A stretch of 64,000 bases of DNA from Rhodoblastus sp963804045 (GCA_963804045.1 CAWDOR010000019.1:1-64000), one strand, 5' to 3'; positions 9,367 to 19,359 are shown, counted from the first letter of the stretch. Notes: generated by a model from the letters alone, not told the origin. A program made the numbers and translations.

Positions 9367-10788
9367 ATGTTTGGAAAGCGCTCCACAACCAGCGCCGCCC
9401 CGCGCGCCGCCCAGGGTCCGTCCTCCACGGTGGTCGAGGCGATCGCCTCGCCAGCCATGTCCGCAGCGCCGACGCCCGCGGCTCCGCCGGCGGCCGAGAA
9501 TCGTCGCTCCGACGAATATTACATGACGAAGAGCACGATCTTCGGCGCGCTGATCGAAGCCATCGACCTCTCGCAATTATCGAAGCTCGATGGCGAAAGC
9601 GCGCGCGAGGAAATCCGCGACATCGTCAATGAAATCATCGCCATCAAGAATGTGGTGCTGTCGATCGCCGAGCAGGAGGACCTGCTCGACGACATTTGCA
9701 ACGACGTACTCGGCTATGGCCCGCTCGAACCGCTGCTGGCGCGTGACGACATCGCCGACATCATGGTCAATGGCGCCTCGCGGACGTTTATCGAAGTCAA
9801 CGGCAAAATTCAGCTCACCAGCGTGCGCTTCCGCGACAATGCGCAATTGATGAACGTCTGCCAGCGCATCGTCAGCCAGGTCGGCCGCCGCGTCGACGAA
9901 GCCTCGCCGATCTGCGACGCGCGCCTCATGGACGGCTCCCGCGTCAACGTCATCGCGCCGCCCTTGGCCATTGACGGTCCCGCGCTCACCATTCGTAAGT
10001 TCAAAAAGGACAAGCTGACGCTCGATCAGCTGACCAAATTCGGGGCGATCTCGCCCGAGGGCGCCGAGATTCTCAAGATCATCGGCCGCGTGCGCTGCAA
10101 CGTGCTGATTTCCGGCGGCACCGGTTCGGGCAAGACCACGCTGCTCAACTGCCTGACCAATTATATCGATCACGACGAGCGCGTCATCACCTGCGAGGAT
10201 GCGGCGGAACTGCAATTGCAGCAGCCCCATGTGGTGCGCCTTGAAACCCGCCCGCCCAATCTCGAGGGACAGGGCGCGGTGATGATGCGCGATCTCGTCA
10301 AGAACTGCCTGCGTATGCGTCCCGAACGAATCATCGTCGGCGAAGTGCGCGGACCCGAGGCTTTCGACTTGTTGCAGGCGATGAACACCGGCCACGACGG
10401 TTCGATGGGCACCTTGCACGCCAATTCGCCGCGCGAGGCGCTCAGCCGCTTGGAATCGATGATCACCATGGGCGGCTTCACCCTACCGCCGCGAACAATT
10501 CGCGAAATGATCGTCTCCTCGGTCGACGTCATCATCCAGGCGGCGCGCCTGCGCGACGGTTCGCGCCGAATCACCCACATCACCGAGGTGATGGGCCTGG
10601 AAGGCGAAACCGTCATCACCCAGGACCTGTTCCTCTACGACATTGTCGGCGAAGACGCCCAGGGCAAACTGATGGGCCGCCATCGCTCGACCGGCATCGG
10701 CCGTCCCCGGTTTTGGGAGCGGGCGCGCTATTATAACGAGGAGGGCCGCCTCGCCGCGGCGCTCGACGCCTCCGACCTGCGTGAATAG
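9367..10788 (+). CDS. cpaF: Tad pilus secretion ATPase CpaF (TadA)
   Basis: Hexameric type II/IV secretion ATPase that powers pilus extension and retraction. ATG 9367 (MFGKRSTT...) gives 473 residues; an upstream in-frame ATG adds an unconserved stretch. Seen are the N-terminal domain (DICNDVLGYGPLEPLL), Walker A GGTGSGKTT at about 250-258, the Asp box and Walker B (RIIVGEVRGPEAF) and the His box (GSMGTLHANSPREAL). It works with TadB and TadC, encoded directly downstream. Confidence 0.96.
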   Translation: MFGKRSTTSAAPRAAQGPSSTVVEAIASPAMSAAPTPAAPPAAENRRSDEYYMTKSTIFGALIEAIDLSQLSKLDGESAREEIRDIVNEIIAIKNVVLSIAEQEDLLDDICNDVLGYGPLEPLLARDDIADIMVNGASRTFIEVNGKIQLTSVRFRDNAQLMNVCQRIVSQVGRRVDEASPICDARLMDGSRVNVIAPPLAIDGPALTIRKFKKDKLTLDQLTKFGAISPEGAEILKIIGRVRCNVLISGGTGSGKTTLLNCLTNYIDHDERVITCEDAAELQLQQPHVVRLETRPPNLEGQGAVMMRDLVKNCLRMRPERIIVGEVRGPEAFDLLQAMNTGHDGSMGTLHANSPREALSRLESMITMGGFTLPPRTIREMIVSSVDVIIQAARLRDGSRRITHITEVMGLEGETVITQDLFLYDIVGEDAQGKLMGRHRSTGIGRPRFWERARYYNEEGRLAAALDASDLRE

Positions 10789-10799
10789 GAGAAAAAGGC

Positions 10800-11780
10800 G
10801 TGGACGTGAGATCGCTGCTGATCGTTCTGCTCAGCCTCGCCGGCGCGGGAGGCTTCGCCTATTACATCATCTATCCGTTTTTTTCGGGGGAGACCCAGGG
10901 CGAGAAACGGCAGGCGCAACTCGCCGCCAGACGTGTCGGGACTGGCGGTTCGGACCGCCAGAGCGACGCCGCCAACCGGCGCAAGCAGGTGGCGGAAAGT
11001 TTGAAAGAGCTGGAGCAGCGCAGCGCCAAACAGCGCAAGGTCTCGCTGGAGCTGCGCATTTCCCAGGCCGGCCTGTCGCTGACCAAGCAGAATTATTATA
11101 TCGCCTCGGCCTTTTCCGCGGCGCTGACGGCGCTGATGCTGTTCATTACCAGCGGCAATCCCTATTTCGGCCTGGCGGGCGTGATCATCGGCGGGGTCGG
11201 TCTGCCGAGCATGTGGCTGTCGTCCATGACCAAGCGCCGGCTGAAGAAATTCACACTGGCTTTTCCTGGCGCGGTGGATGTCATCATTCGCGGCGTCAAG
11301 GCGGGTCTGCCGCTCGGCGACTGCCTGCGCATCATCGCGGCTGAAGCGCCCGATCCGGTGCGCGGCGAATTCCGTCAGATCGTCGAAGCCCAGCAAATCG
11401 GCCTGTCGGTTTCCGAAGCCGTCGAACGCCTGCCAGACCGCATTCCCACGCCCGAGGCGAATTTCTTCGCCATCGTCATCTCCATTCAACAAAAAGCGGG
11501 CGGCAATCTCGGCGAAGCCCTGGCCAATCTGTCGCGCGTGCTGCGCGAGCGCAAGAAAATGGCCGACAAGGTCAAGGCCATGTCCTCGGAAGCCAAGGCC
11601 TCGGCCTATATCATCGGCGCGCTGCCGCTGGTCGTCATGGCTCTCGTCTATCTGACCAGCCCGCACTACATGGAAATGCTCTGGACCACCGACACCGGGC
11701 GCGTGACCATGGTCTGCTGCGCGGCGGCCATGGGTCTTGGCTCCTTTATCATGAGCAAGATGATTCAATTCGACATCTGA
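10800..11780 (+). CDS. tadB: Tad pilus inner-membrane platform protein TadB
   Basis: Polytopic platform protein that contacts CpaF. The 326-residue product starts at a GTG 11 bases after cpaF, with an AGGAG site. It has an N-terminal helix, a cytoplasmic basic stretch, a T2SSF domain (FPGAVDVIIRGVKAGLPLGDCLR, about 155-290) and two C-terminal helices. The gene order cpaF-tadB-tadC is the standard one. Confidence 0.95.
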   Translation: MDVRSLLIVLLSLAGAGGFAYYIIYPFFSGETQGEKRQAQLAARRVGTGGSDRQSDAANRRKQVAESLKELEQRSAKQRKVSLELRISQAGLSLTKQNYYIASAFSAALTALMLFITSGNPYFGLAGVIIGGVGLPSMWLSSMTKRRLKKFTLAFPGAVDVIIRGVKAGLPLGDCLRIIAAEAPDPVRGEFRQIVEAQQIGLSVSEAVERLPDRIPTPEANFFAIVISIQQKAGGNLGEALANLSRVLRERKKMADKVKAMSSEAKASAYIIGALPLVVMALVYLTSPHYMEMLWTTDTGRVTMVCCAAAMGLGSFIMSKMIQFDI

Positions 11781-11799
11781 TCGCGACCGCGGGACCGCC

Positions 11800-12777
11800 A
11801 TGTTTGAACTTCTTTTCACAAGACTCGCCGACCCCCGCAGCCTGGTGGCGATCATCATCGGCGTTTTGACCATCGCCAGCATGATTTTCATCGGCTTGCC
11901 CTATCTCGACAATGACAGCCTCGAGGAGCGGATGAAGGCGGTCGCGGTCGAACGCGAGCGCATTCGCGCCCGCGAACGCGAGAAAATGGCGGCCAAGAAC
12001 AACGCCAGCCTGCGCCAGGCGCCCAAGGCCTATATGAAGGACGTGGTCGATCGCTTCAGCCTGTCGAAATGGCTGGCGACCGAAGAGGCGAAATTAAGTC
12101 TGACCATGGCGGGCTATCGCGGTCCGCAGGCGGAAATCGGCTTTCTGTTCTTCCGCCTGGTCGCCCCGGTCATGCTGATGCTGATCGGCTCCTTTTATCT
12201 TTTCCTCATCCTGCAGGTCGATCTCAACCTGCTGCAGAAAGTCGCGGTCGTCATCGGCCTGCTCTATGTCGGCCTCAAGGGTCCGGAAATCTACCTCAAG
12301 AACCAGATCACCAAGCGTCAGCACGAAATGCGCCGGGCCTTTCCCGACGCGCTCGATCTGCTGCTGATTTGCGTGGAATCCGGCATGTCCATCGAGCAGG
12401 GCTTCCGCAAGGTGAGCCAGGAAATCGGCGCGCGCTCCATCGCGCTGGCCGAGGAATTCACACTGACCACGGCGGAACTGTCGTTTTTGCCGGATCGCCG
12501 CACGGCCTATGACAATTTTGCCCTGCGCACCGGCCTGGCCGATGTGAAGAATGTGGTCACTTCGCTGGTGCAGGCGGAAAAATACGGCACGCCTCTCGGC
12601 ACGGCGCTGCGCGTCGTCTCGCAGGAAGCGCGCGACAATCGCATGATGGAGGCGGAGAAAAAGGCCGCCTCGCTGCCGCCGAAATTGACCGTGCCGATGA
12701 TTGTGTTTTTCCTGCCGGTGCTGTTCGCCGTCATCATGACGCCGGCGGTGATTCAAATGACGCACAGCGGCCACTGA
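11800..12777 (+). CDS. tadC: Tad pilus inner-membrane platform protein TadC
   Basis: Second platform protein, 325 residues, paralogous to TadB. It has an N-terminal helix, a charged linker (ERERIRAREREKM), paired helices near 115-165, a T2SSF domain (FPDALDLLLICVESGMSIEQGF) and a C-terminal helix. It is the last gene of the operon; the shared terminator follows 28 bases later. TadE/F/G-type minor pilins are not encoded nearby. Confidence 0.95.
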   Translation: MFELLFTRLADPRSLVAIIIGVLTIASMIFIGLPYLDNDSLEERMKAVAVERERIRAREREKMAAKNNASLRQAPKAYMKDVVDRFSLSKWLATEEAKLSLTMAGYRGPQAEIGFLFFRLVAPVMLMLIGSFYLFLILQVDLNLLQKVAVVIGLLYVGLKGPEIYLKNQITKRQHEMRRAFPDALDLLLICVESGMSIEQGFRKVSQEIGARSIALAEEFTLTTAELSFLPDRRTAYDNFALRTGLADVKNVVTSLVQAEKYGTPLGTALRVVSQEARDNRMMEAEKKAASLPPKLTVPMIVFFLPVLFAVIMTPAVIQMTHSGH

Positions 12778-12805
12778 TCGGCGCAGGCGCGGCGCTCGCA
12801 AAACG

Positions 12806-12848
12806 AAAGGGGCTGAAGCCAGGCTTCAGCCCCTTTTCGGTTTTTTTT
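12806..12848. terminator. Bidirectional terminator between tadC and tadD
   Basis: A perfect stem (about 12807-12820 with 12822-12835, effectively with a GCCAGGC turn) is followed by a T-run at 12841-12848. The convergent genes tadC (+) and tadD (-) can both end here. Confidence 0.85.
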
Positions 12849-12856
12849 GGAGCGAT

Positions 12857-13690
12857 TTATCGGGCGGGGGCGTCGAGGCTGACGCGTTCGCGGCGACCGC
12901 GCGCCGTCGGGGCCTGGATGTCGCGCCAGGCGTTGGACTGCGAAATCATCTGGCGGATGGCGGCGACATTTTCACGCGCTTGCTGGGGCGGAAGATCGCG
13001 CGCGGACACCTGTTCGGCCTCCTGGAACTTGCCTTGCAGGGCGAGCACCAGGGCGAGATTTTGCCGAACGCGCATGTCGGCGCGCGGGCTTGCCGCCGCC
13101 TCGCGCAAAACCTGCTCGGCGCGCGGAAGGTCGCGCGACAGGGCGAAGGACAGGCCGAGATTGGACAGCACCGAGGGTTCGCCGGGCGCCAGCTTCAAGG
13201 CCGTCTGATAGAAATTCTGCGCGGCCTGATGGTCGCCGAGTTCATCGGCGATCGAGCCTCGCGTCGAAACCACGGACCAATTGGGATTGTCAGGCGAATC
13301 GGCGTTTTCCAAGGCGCTTTTCGCCTCTTCCAGCCGTCCGGCGTCGGCCAGGGCCTTGCCATAGGCGCCGAGCACTTCCCTGTCGCGGCTGTGTTTGATG
13401 GCGAGGGTTTGCAGAACCGCCGCCGCCTGATCGTTAAGTTCGCGCGCACGCAGCGAATGCGCATAGGCCAGGCCGACCTTCTTGTCGTCGGGATGCGCTT
13501 CGTAGAGCGCGCGCAGCCGTTCGGAATAGATACGCAGGTCTTCCGGCGAATTGGACGCGGGCTTGGAGGGGACGCCGATCGAGCCGGTGATGTCGCCCAT
13601 GTCCACGCTCTTGCAGCCGCCAAGGGCGACCAGGGCGCAAAACGCTGTGACGGCGAGAAAACGCGGCTTCAGACGGTTTGGCACGGCCAC
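12857..13690 (-). CDS. tadD: TadD-like TPR lipoprotein
   Basis: Outer-membrane lipoprotein of the Tad system, 277 residues. The signal peptide ends with the lipobox VALGGC (Cys about residue 26). Tetratricopeptide repeats follow, for example VLGAYGKALADAGRLEEAKSAL and VLSNLGLSFALSRDLPRAEQVL, with similar spacing. It is convergent with the cpaB-tadC operon rather than inside it. It shares a short divergent region with the aminopeptidase gene. Confidence 0.87.
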   Translation of the reverse strand: MAVPNRLKPRFLAVTAFCALVALGGCKSVDMGDITGSIGVPSKPASNSPEDLRIYSERLRALYEAHPDDKKVGLAYAHSLRARELNDQAAAVLQTLAIKHSRDREVLGAYGKALADAGRLEEAKSALENADSPDNPNWSVVSTRGSIADELGDHQAAQNFYQTALKLAPGEPSVLSNLGLSFALSRDLPRAEQVLREAAASPRADMRVRQNLALVLALQGKFQEAEQVSARDLPPQQARENVAAIRQMISQSNAWRDIQAPTARGRRERVSLDAPAR

Positions 13691-13771
13691 CCTCGATTTT
13701 CGACTTCTAACGTAAGGAATAATTCGTTAACCCTAACGGAGTGTTAACGCCTGTTTCGCCGAAAGCGCCGC
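13691..13771. promoter_or_regulatory. Divergent promoter region with two GTTAAC palindromes
   Basis: 81 bases between tadD and the aminopeptidase gene. It holds two GTTAAC palindromes (13726-13731 and 13743-13748) starting 17 bases apart. These resemble CtrA half-sites, but the TTAA-N7-TTAA spacing is not met. The assignment is an inference. Confidence 0.35.
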
Positions 13772-15179
13772 ATGTCCAATCTTCCCGAATTGCGTTTCGC
13801 CGATCCGCATGAAGACGCCATTCCCGTCTGGATCGCGCCCGCCAAGCTGTTCGCCGAGGCGATCGCACAGCAAAATCAGAGTCATGTTTTTCCGCCGGCA
13901 GCGGTGGCGCTGGCCAGGGCCGGCGGATTCGAGGCGCGGGTGGGGCGGCATTTGTTTTTCATTCAGGAAAGCGGCGCGCCGGCGGTCTTGTTCTGCCTCG
14001 ACGATGAGGCGGACGCCGATCCCTTCCAGCTTGGCGGCCTGGCTTCGCTGCCGGCGGGGGCCTATCGACTGGTGGAAAATTCGCCGCGACCCGAGTTGGC
14101 CGCGCTTGGCTTTCTGCTCGGCGCCTATCGGTTCGATCGTTACAAAAAGGCGAAACCGGGCGCGCGTCTGGTCGCGCCGCAGGGCGTCAACCGCGGGGAG
14201 ATCGAGGCGATGGCTTCCGCCGTGGCTTTGGCGCGCGACCTGATCAATACGCCAGCCAACGATCTCGGCCCCGATGAGCTGGAGGCGGCGATTCGCGCCG
14301 TCGCGGAAAAATTCGGCGCGGAAATTGTCGTGACGCGAGGCGAGGCTCTCGCGCGTGAATTTCCGCTGATCGAGGCGGTTGGCAAGGGTTCGCCGCGCGC
14401 GCCGCGCCTGGTCGAGCTGCGCTGGAATGCGCGGCGCCCGCGACGGCTGGCGCTGGTCGGCAAGGGCGTTTGCTTCGATTCCGGCGGTCTCGATATCAAA
14501 CCGGAAAGCGCCATGGGACTGATGAAGAAGGACATGGGCGGCGCGGCCGCCGCGTTGGCGGCGGCTTCGATGATCATGGCCGCCAATGTCGATGTCGCGC
14601 TTCGCCTGCTGATTCCCATTGTCGAGAATTCCGTTTCCGGCGAGGCTTTTCGCCCCGGCGACGTTTATCGTAGCCGCAAGGGCCTGACCGTCGAGATCGG
14701 CAATACCGACGCGGAAGGGCGGTTGATCCTCGCCGACGCCCTGACTTACGCCGATGAGGAAAAACCGGAACTGCTGCTCGGACTTCGCCACGCTCACAGG
14801 CGCGGCGCGCGTCGCGCTCGGTCCGGACCTGCCGCCCTTCTATAGCGATGACGAGGCCCTGGCGGAAGCCATCGACCGCCACGGGCGGGAGAGCAGCGAT
14901 CCGGTCTGGCGGCTGCCGCTGTGGAAGAATTACGACTCGAAACTCGACAGCAAGATCGCCGACCTCACCAACGCTCCGGCCGGCGGCATGGCCGGTTCGA
15001 TCACCGCGGCGCTGTTTCTCAAGCGTTTCGTCTCCACTGGCGTCAGTTGGGCGCATTTCGACATTTTCGGCTGGGTTCCGGCGGCGCGTCCCGGCCGTCC
15101 CGAAGGCGGCGAGGCCCAGGCGGCCCGACTGATCTTCAACCTGGCGCGGGAAAAATTCGGTCTGGCAAAGGTTCCGTAA
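13772..15179 (+). CDS. Leucyl aminopeptidase family (M17) protein, one frameshift
   Basis: Cytoplasmic di-metal aminopeptidase. Visible are the family metal-site segments GKGVCFDSGGLDIKP (about 230-245), MKKDMGGAAA and the signature NTDAEGRLILADAL. The frame changes at 14780-14781, where CTCGGACTTC stands for an expected CTCGACTTC; the corrected reading LLLDFATLTGAARVALG is the normal M17 continuation. Removing one G gives 468 residues, the expected size. The product resembles the PepB-like branch of short M17 proteins common in alphaproteobacteria. Confidence 0.9.
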
Positions 15180-15221
15180 ACCCCTTCGGGTTAACTTAAG
15201 GAAACAACAAAGAGAAAAGCC

Positions 15222-16070
15222 TTGAACTACGACAAGAGACTGACCCCGGCGCGGCCGGACCTTGCCGCGGAGCATTTGCGGGACACAGTGCAGGCGGAAG
15301 CCTATGCGCCGGGCAAGAGAATGCAGGTGGTGCGCGCCTTCGCCGATATGAAACGCGCCCCGGAAGACAGCGCGCCGACCGACACCCAGGCGATCTATGG
15401 CGAAACGCTGATCGTCTATGAGCAGAAGAACGGCTGGTGCTGGGCGCAGCTCGATCGCGACCGCTACGTCGGCTATATCGACGAGACCGCGCTCAGCGAC
15501 AAGATTCTCAAGCCCAATCATCGCATCCGCGCCCGGCACACGATGGTTTATTCCGAGCCGGACATTAAATCGGCGCCGATCGACGCCCTGCCCTTCAGCG
15601 CGGAAGTGCATATTGTCGCGGCCAGCGCCAATTTCTCCCAACTCCATGACGGCGGCCACATATTTTCCCGCCATATCGCGCCCAACACCCGGCCGATGAG
15701 CGATTTTGTCGGCATTGCCGAAACCTTCCTGCACACCCCCTATCTGTGGGGCGGCAAGACCGACATGGGCATAGATTGCTCCGGCCTGGTGCAGGTGGCG
15801 CTCAACGCCATAGGCGTGGCCTCGCCGCGCGACACTGATCTGATGGAGACCATGCTTGGCCGCGCCGCCGAGGTCGACGATCGCATGCGCGGCCTGAGGC
15901 GTGGCGATCTGGTGTTCTGGCGCGGCCATGTCGCCATCATGCGCGACGAGCAGACCATCATTCACGCCACGGCGCATTCGATGACGGTGATGACCGAGCC
16001 CCTGGCCACGGCGCGCGAAAGAATCCGTTCGAAGAATTTCTCCGAGATCACCGCGATCCGGAGAGTCTGA
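15222..16070 (+). CDS. NlpC/P60 cell-wall hydrolase with SH3 domains
   Basis: Probable peptidoglycan endopeptidase, 282 residues. Bacterial SH3-like regions (about 45-165) precede an NlpC/P60 papain-like domain with Cys186 in DCSGL, His236 in RGHVAIM and His248 as the third polar residue. No signal peptide is seen. The start is a TTG at 15222, since no ATG lies closer to the conserved region. It lies 43 bases after the aminopeptidase gene; the pair is common in alphaproteobacteria. It ends 5 bases from the convergent livM stop. Confidence 0.88.
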   Translation: MNYDKRLTPARPDLAAEHLRDTVQAEAYAPGKRMQVVRAFADMKRAPEDSAPTDTQAIYGETLIVYEQKNGWCWAQLDRDRYVGYIDETALSDKILKPNHRIRARHTMVYSEPDIKSAPIDALPFSAEVHIVAASANFSQLHDGGHIFSRHIAPNTRPMSDFVGIAETFLHTPYLWGGKTDMGIDCSGLVQVALNAIGVASPRDTDLMETMLGRAAEVDDRMRGLRRGDLVFWRGHVAIMRDEQTIIHATAHSMTVMTEPLATARERIRSKNFSEITAIRRV

Positions 16071-16075
16071 GAAAT

Positions 16076-17161
16076 TCAGAGCGAAAGCTTCAGCTTTCCG
16101 GCGATCTCGCCAATCAGGCCGCGCCGGAAAGCCAGCACGCAGACAATGAAGATCGTCCCTTGAATCACGGTCATCCACTGGCCGAGATCGAGCAGGAATT
16201 CATGTAGCGCGCTCCAGCGATCCGGCGACAGCAGGGCTGGGACGGCCTGCGCGAGAGACTCGCTCGCGGGCGCCAGAAATTCGCGGCCCAGCCAATTCAA
16301 AACTTCGGGAATGGCGACAATGACCAGCGCGCCGACGACCGGCCCGGTCATCGTGCCCATGCCGCCGAGCAGGATCATCAGGATGACTTCGCCGGACATG
16401 GACCAGTGCATGTCGGTCAGCGTCGCGCTTTGGGTGACGATGGCCTTGGTTCCGCCGGCGAGGCCGGAAAGCGCGGCCGAAAGGCCGAAAGCCGCCAGTT
16501 TGTAACGATCGACATGATAGCCCAGCGACAGCGCGCGGGGCTCGTTTTCGCGGATCGCCTTGAGAACGGCGCCGAAAGGCGAGTGAACGATGCGCCAGAC
16601 GGCGATCAGTCCGAACAGGAATATCGCCAGCACGGTGAAATAAAGCGTGAGATCGCTGGAGAGGTCGAACAGCCCCAGAAATCGGCCGCGTGGAATCGCC
16701 TGAACGCCGTCCTCGCCATGGGTGAAGGGCGCCTGCAACGCGACAAAATAACCCATTTGCGCCAGGGCCAGGGTAATCATCGAGAAATAAATGCCCTGTC
16801 GGCGGATCGACAGCTGGCCCACGATCAGCCCGATCAGACCGGAGAACACGGCGGAGGCGAGGATCGCCAGTTCAGGCGGCCAGCCCCAGGCCTTGGCGGC
16901 CTGGGCCGAGAAATAGGCGGCGGCGCCAAAAAACAGCGCGTGGCCGAAGGACAGCAGGCCCGCATAGCCGACCAGAAGATTGAAGGCGACGGCGAACAGC
17001 GCGAAGCACAGCGCCTGGGCGAGAAAATAAGGATAGACGAAAAAGGGCGCGGCGATGAGCAGGGCCGCGAGCAAGGCGATGGCGGGCGTTTCCGCCGGGC
17101 GGATGCGCGCGGTGGCGGGAGCGCCGCTGACAGCGGCGGAAGCGGGGGCGGTCGCCGGCAT
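16076..17161 (-). CDS. livM: Branched-chain amino acid ABC permease LivM
   Basis: Inner-membrane permease of a HAAT-family importer, 361 residues. An Ala/Pro-rich cytoplasmic N-terminus precedes about ten membrane helices. The family segments VGYAGLLSFGHALFFG and the EAA-like region ENEPRALSLGYHVDRYK are present. It follows livH with only one base between stop and start, so the two are co-translated. Confidence 0.92.
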   Translation of the reverse strand: MPATAPASAAVSGAPATARIRPAETPAIALLAALLIAAPFFVYPYFLAQALCFALFAVAFNLLVGYAGLLSFGHALFFGAAAYFSAQAAKAWGWPPELAILASAVFSGLIGLIVGQLSIRRQGIYFSMITLALAQMGYFVALQAPFTHGEDGVQAIPRGRFLGLFDLSSDLTLYFTVLAIFLFGLIAVWRIVHSPFGAVLKAIRENEPRALSLGYHVDRYKLAAFGLSAALSGLAGGTKAIVTQSATLTDMHWSMSGEVILMILLGGMGTMTGPVVGALVIVAIPEVLNWLGREFLAPASESLAQAVPALLSPDRWSALHEFLLDLGQWMTVIQGTIFIVCVLAFRRGLIGEIAGKLKLSL

Positions 17162-17162
17162 G

Positions 17163-18050
17163 TCAGACCTTTTTTCCGAACAGGCCGGCGGGCTTGACCA
17201 GCAGGACCAGAACCATGATGACGAAAACCACGATATTGGCGCCCTGGGGATAGAAAACCTTGGTCAGCCCCTCGACCACGCCGAGCAGGAAGCCCGCGCC
17301 TATGGCGCCGAGGATCGAGCCCATGCCGCCGATCACCACCACGGCGAAGACCACAATGATGAAATCCGCGCCCATCAGCGGGCGCACCTGATAGATGGGC
17401 GCCGCCAGCACGCCGGCGAGCGCCGCCAGCGCCACGCCAAAACCATAGGTGAGGGTGATGAGCCGGGGCACGTTGACGCCGAAGGCGCGGGTCAGCTCCG
17501 GGTTTTCCGTCGCCGCGCGCAGCACCGAGCCGAGCCGGGTCTTTTCGATGACGAACCAGGTGGTCAGGCAGACGACCAGCGAAAAACCCACCGCCCAGGC
17601 GCGATAGGCGGGCAGATACATGAAGCCGAGATTATAGCCGCCACGAAGCCGGTCGGGCAATGGATAGGGTTGGCCGGAGGCGCCGAATTGATTCTGGAAC
17701 AGGCCCTGGATCACCAGCGCCAGGCCAAAGGTCAGCAGCAATCCGTAAATATGGTCGAGACCGGCGAGGCGCTTCAGCAGGATCCGCTCGATCGCCATGC
17801 CGAACAGACCGACGCCCAGCGGCGCCAGGATCAGCGCTGGCCAATAGCCGATATGATAGAAGTTCAGCAGGAACCAGGCGGCGAAAGCGCCCATCATGTA
17901 GAGCGCGCCATGGGCGAAATTGACAATGTTCAGCAGGCCGAAAATCACCGCGAGGCCAAGGCTCAGCATGGCATAAAAGGCGCCATTGATGAGGCCGAGC
18001 AGCAATTGCCCGAACAGGGCCTGTGGTGAAATACCGAGCAGCGGGATCAT
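17163..18050 (-). CDS. livH: Branched-chain amino acid ABC permease LivH
   Basis: Second permease subunit, 295 residues, with about eight membrane helices. Typical features are the N-terminal LLLGLINGAFYAMLSLGLA, FGLLNIVNFAHGALYM and the cytoplasmic loop near ATENPELTRAFGVNV. It forms the heterodimeric channel with LivM. It is separated from livK by a 53-base gap that holds a strong hairpin. Confidence 0.92.
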   Translation of the reverse strand: MIPLLGISPQALFGQLLLGLINGAFYAMLSLGLAVIFGLLNIVNFAHGALYMMGAFAAWFLLNFYHIGYWPALILAPLGVGLFGMAIERILLKRLAGLDHIYGLLLTFGLALVIQGLFQNQFGASGQPYPLPDRLRGGYNLGFMYLPAYRAWAVGFSLVVCLTTWFVIEKTRLGSVLRAATENPELTRAFGVNVPRLITLTYGFGVALAALAGVLAAPIYQVRPLMGADFIIVVFAVVVIGGMGSILGAIGAGFLLGVVEGLTKVFYPQGANIVVFVIMVLVLLVKPAGLFGKKV

Positions 18051-18068
18051 TGTTTATTCCGGACAGAG

Positions 18069-18096
18069 GCCCCTTCCGCTCATTGGCGGAAGGGGC
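18069..18096 (-). promoter_or_regulatory. Intercistronic hairpin between livK and livH
   Basis: A perfect 11-bp stem (18069-18079 with 18086-18096) and a six-base loop, without a following T-run on the minus strand. Such hairpins after binding-protein genes often stabilise the upstream mRNA and lower expression of the permease genes; here that role is inferred. Confidence 0.7.
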
Positions 18097-18103
18097 GGCG
18101 CGT

Positions 18104-19315
18104 TTATTTCTTCACCAGCGGGCATTCGCTCTGCGACAGCGGGCGAAAAGCTTCCTCCGCCGGGATGGTGGCGACCACCTTGGCGTAATCCCAAGGATAT
18201 TTCAATTCCTCCGGCTTTTTCACCTGAAGCAGATAGGCGGGATGAATCTTGCGCCCGTCCATGCGGATCGAACCCTTGCCGAACGCCTGATCGTCGGTTG
18301 GCGTGGCCTTCATCTTGGCGACCACGGCGGCGCCGTCTTTCGCCGAACCCAGCGCGTCCACGCTTTTCAGATAATGGACCACCGAGGAATAGACGCCGGC
18401 CTGGACCATGGTCGGCTTGGCGCCGTTCTTCGATTTTTTCGCATAGCGGCCCGCGAAGGCGCGGGTGTCGTCGTTGAGGTCCCAGTAATAGGTGGCGGTG
18501 AATTCCAGCCCTTGCGCGGCGTTCAGGCCGAGCGCGTTGATATCGGCCAGGAAGATCAGCAAGGCCGCCAGGTTCTGGCCGCCCTGGGCGATGCCGAACT
18601 CGGCGGCCTGCTTGATGGAATTGGCGGCGTCGGCGCCGGCGTTGGCGAGGCCGATCACCTTGGCCTTGGAGGCTTGCGCCTGCAGAAGCTGCGAGGAGAA
18701 ATCGGCATTGTTGAGCGGCGCCATGACATCGCCGAGCACTTTGCCGCCATTGGCCAGCACGACCGCCGTGGTGTCGCGCTCCAGCGCCTTGCCGAAGGCG
18801 TAATCGGCGGTGATGAAATACCAGCTGTCGCCGCCGGCCTTGGTCAGGGCCTTGCCCGTGCCATTGGCGAGCGCATAGGTGTCGTAGGCCCAATGGATCG
18901 TGTTGGGCGTGCAGGCCTTTCCGGTGAGATCGGAGGTCGCCGCGCCCGAGTTGAGGAAGACCTTGTTCTTGTCCTTGACGATCTGGCTCACCGCCAGCGC
19001 CACGCCGGAATTGAGCGTGTCGACGATGACGTCGGCCTTGTCCTGGTCGAACCATTCCCGGGCGATATTCGTGCCGATATCCACCTTGTTCAGATGATCG
19101 GCTGAGATCAGCTCGACTTTCCAGCCCTTGGCGGCGAGGCCGGATTCGTCAATGGCCAGTTGCGCCGCCAGCACCGAGCCCGCGCCGCCGTCGTCGGCAT
19201 AGGGGCCGGACATGTCGGTGAGCACGCCCACCTTGACCACCTTGTCTTCGGCCAGCGCCGCGCCGGCCATCAGCGTCAGGCTCACAGCCGCGCCCGCGAA
19301 AAGCTTGCTTTTCAT
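18104..19315 (-). CDS. livK: Periplasmic amino acid-binding protein LivK type
   Basis: Substrate-binding protein of the importer, 403 residues. ATG 19315 has GGAGGA upstream and leads to a signal peptide ending AGAALAED. The mature part starts KVVKVGVLTDMSGPYADDGG, the usual Peripla_BP_6 opening, and ends with a C-terminal ECPLVKK carrying a Cys that can pair with the Cys in GKACTPN. The ligand could be a branched-chain amino acid, an amide or another small organic compound; sequence alone does not settle this. Confidence 0.92.
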   Translation of the reverse strand: MKSKLFAGAAVSLTLMAGAALAEDKVVKVGVLTDMSGPYADDGGAGSVLAAQLAIDESGLAAKGWKVELISADHLNKVDIGTNIAREWFDQDKADVIVDTLNSGVALAVSQIVKDKNKVFLNSGAATSDLTGKACTPNTIHWAYDTYALANGTGKALTKAGGDSWYFITADYAFGKALERDTTAVVLANGGKVLGDVMAPLNNADFSSQLLQAQASKAKVIGLANAGADAANSIKQAAEFGIAQGGQNLAALLIFLADINALGLNAAQGLEFTATYYWDLNDDTRAFAGRYAKKSKNGAKPTMVQAGVYSSVVHYLKSVDALGSAKDGAAVVAKMKATPTDDQAFGKGSIRMDGRKIHPAYLLQVKKPEELKYPWDYAKVVATIPAEEAFRPLSQSECPLVKK

Positions 19316-19359
19316 TCCCGTCCTCCCGTTTCCGCCCCTTTGCGAGGCGTTGAAAATCG

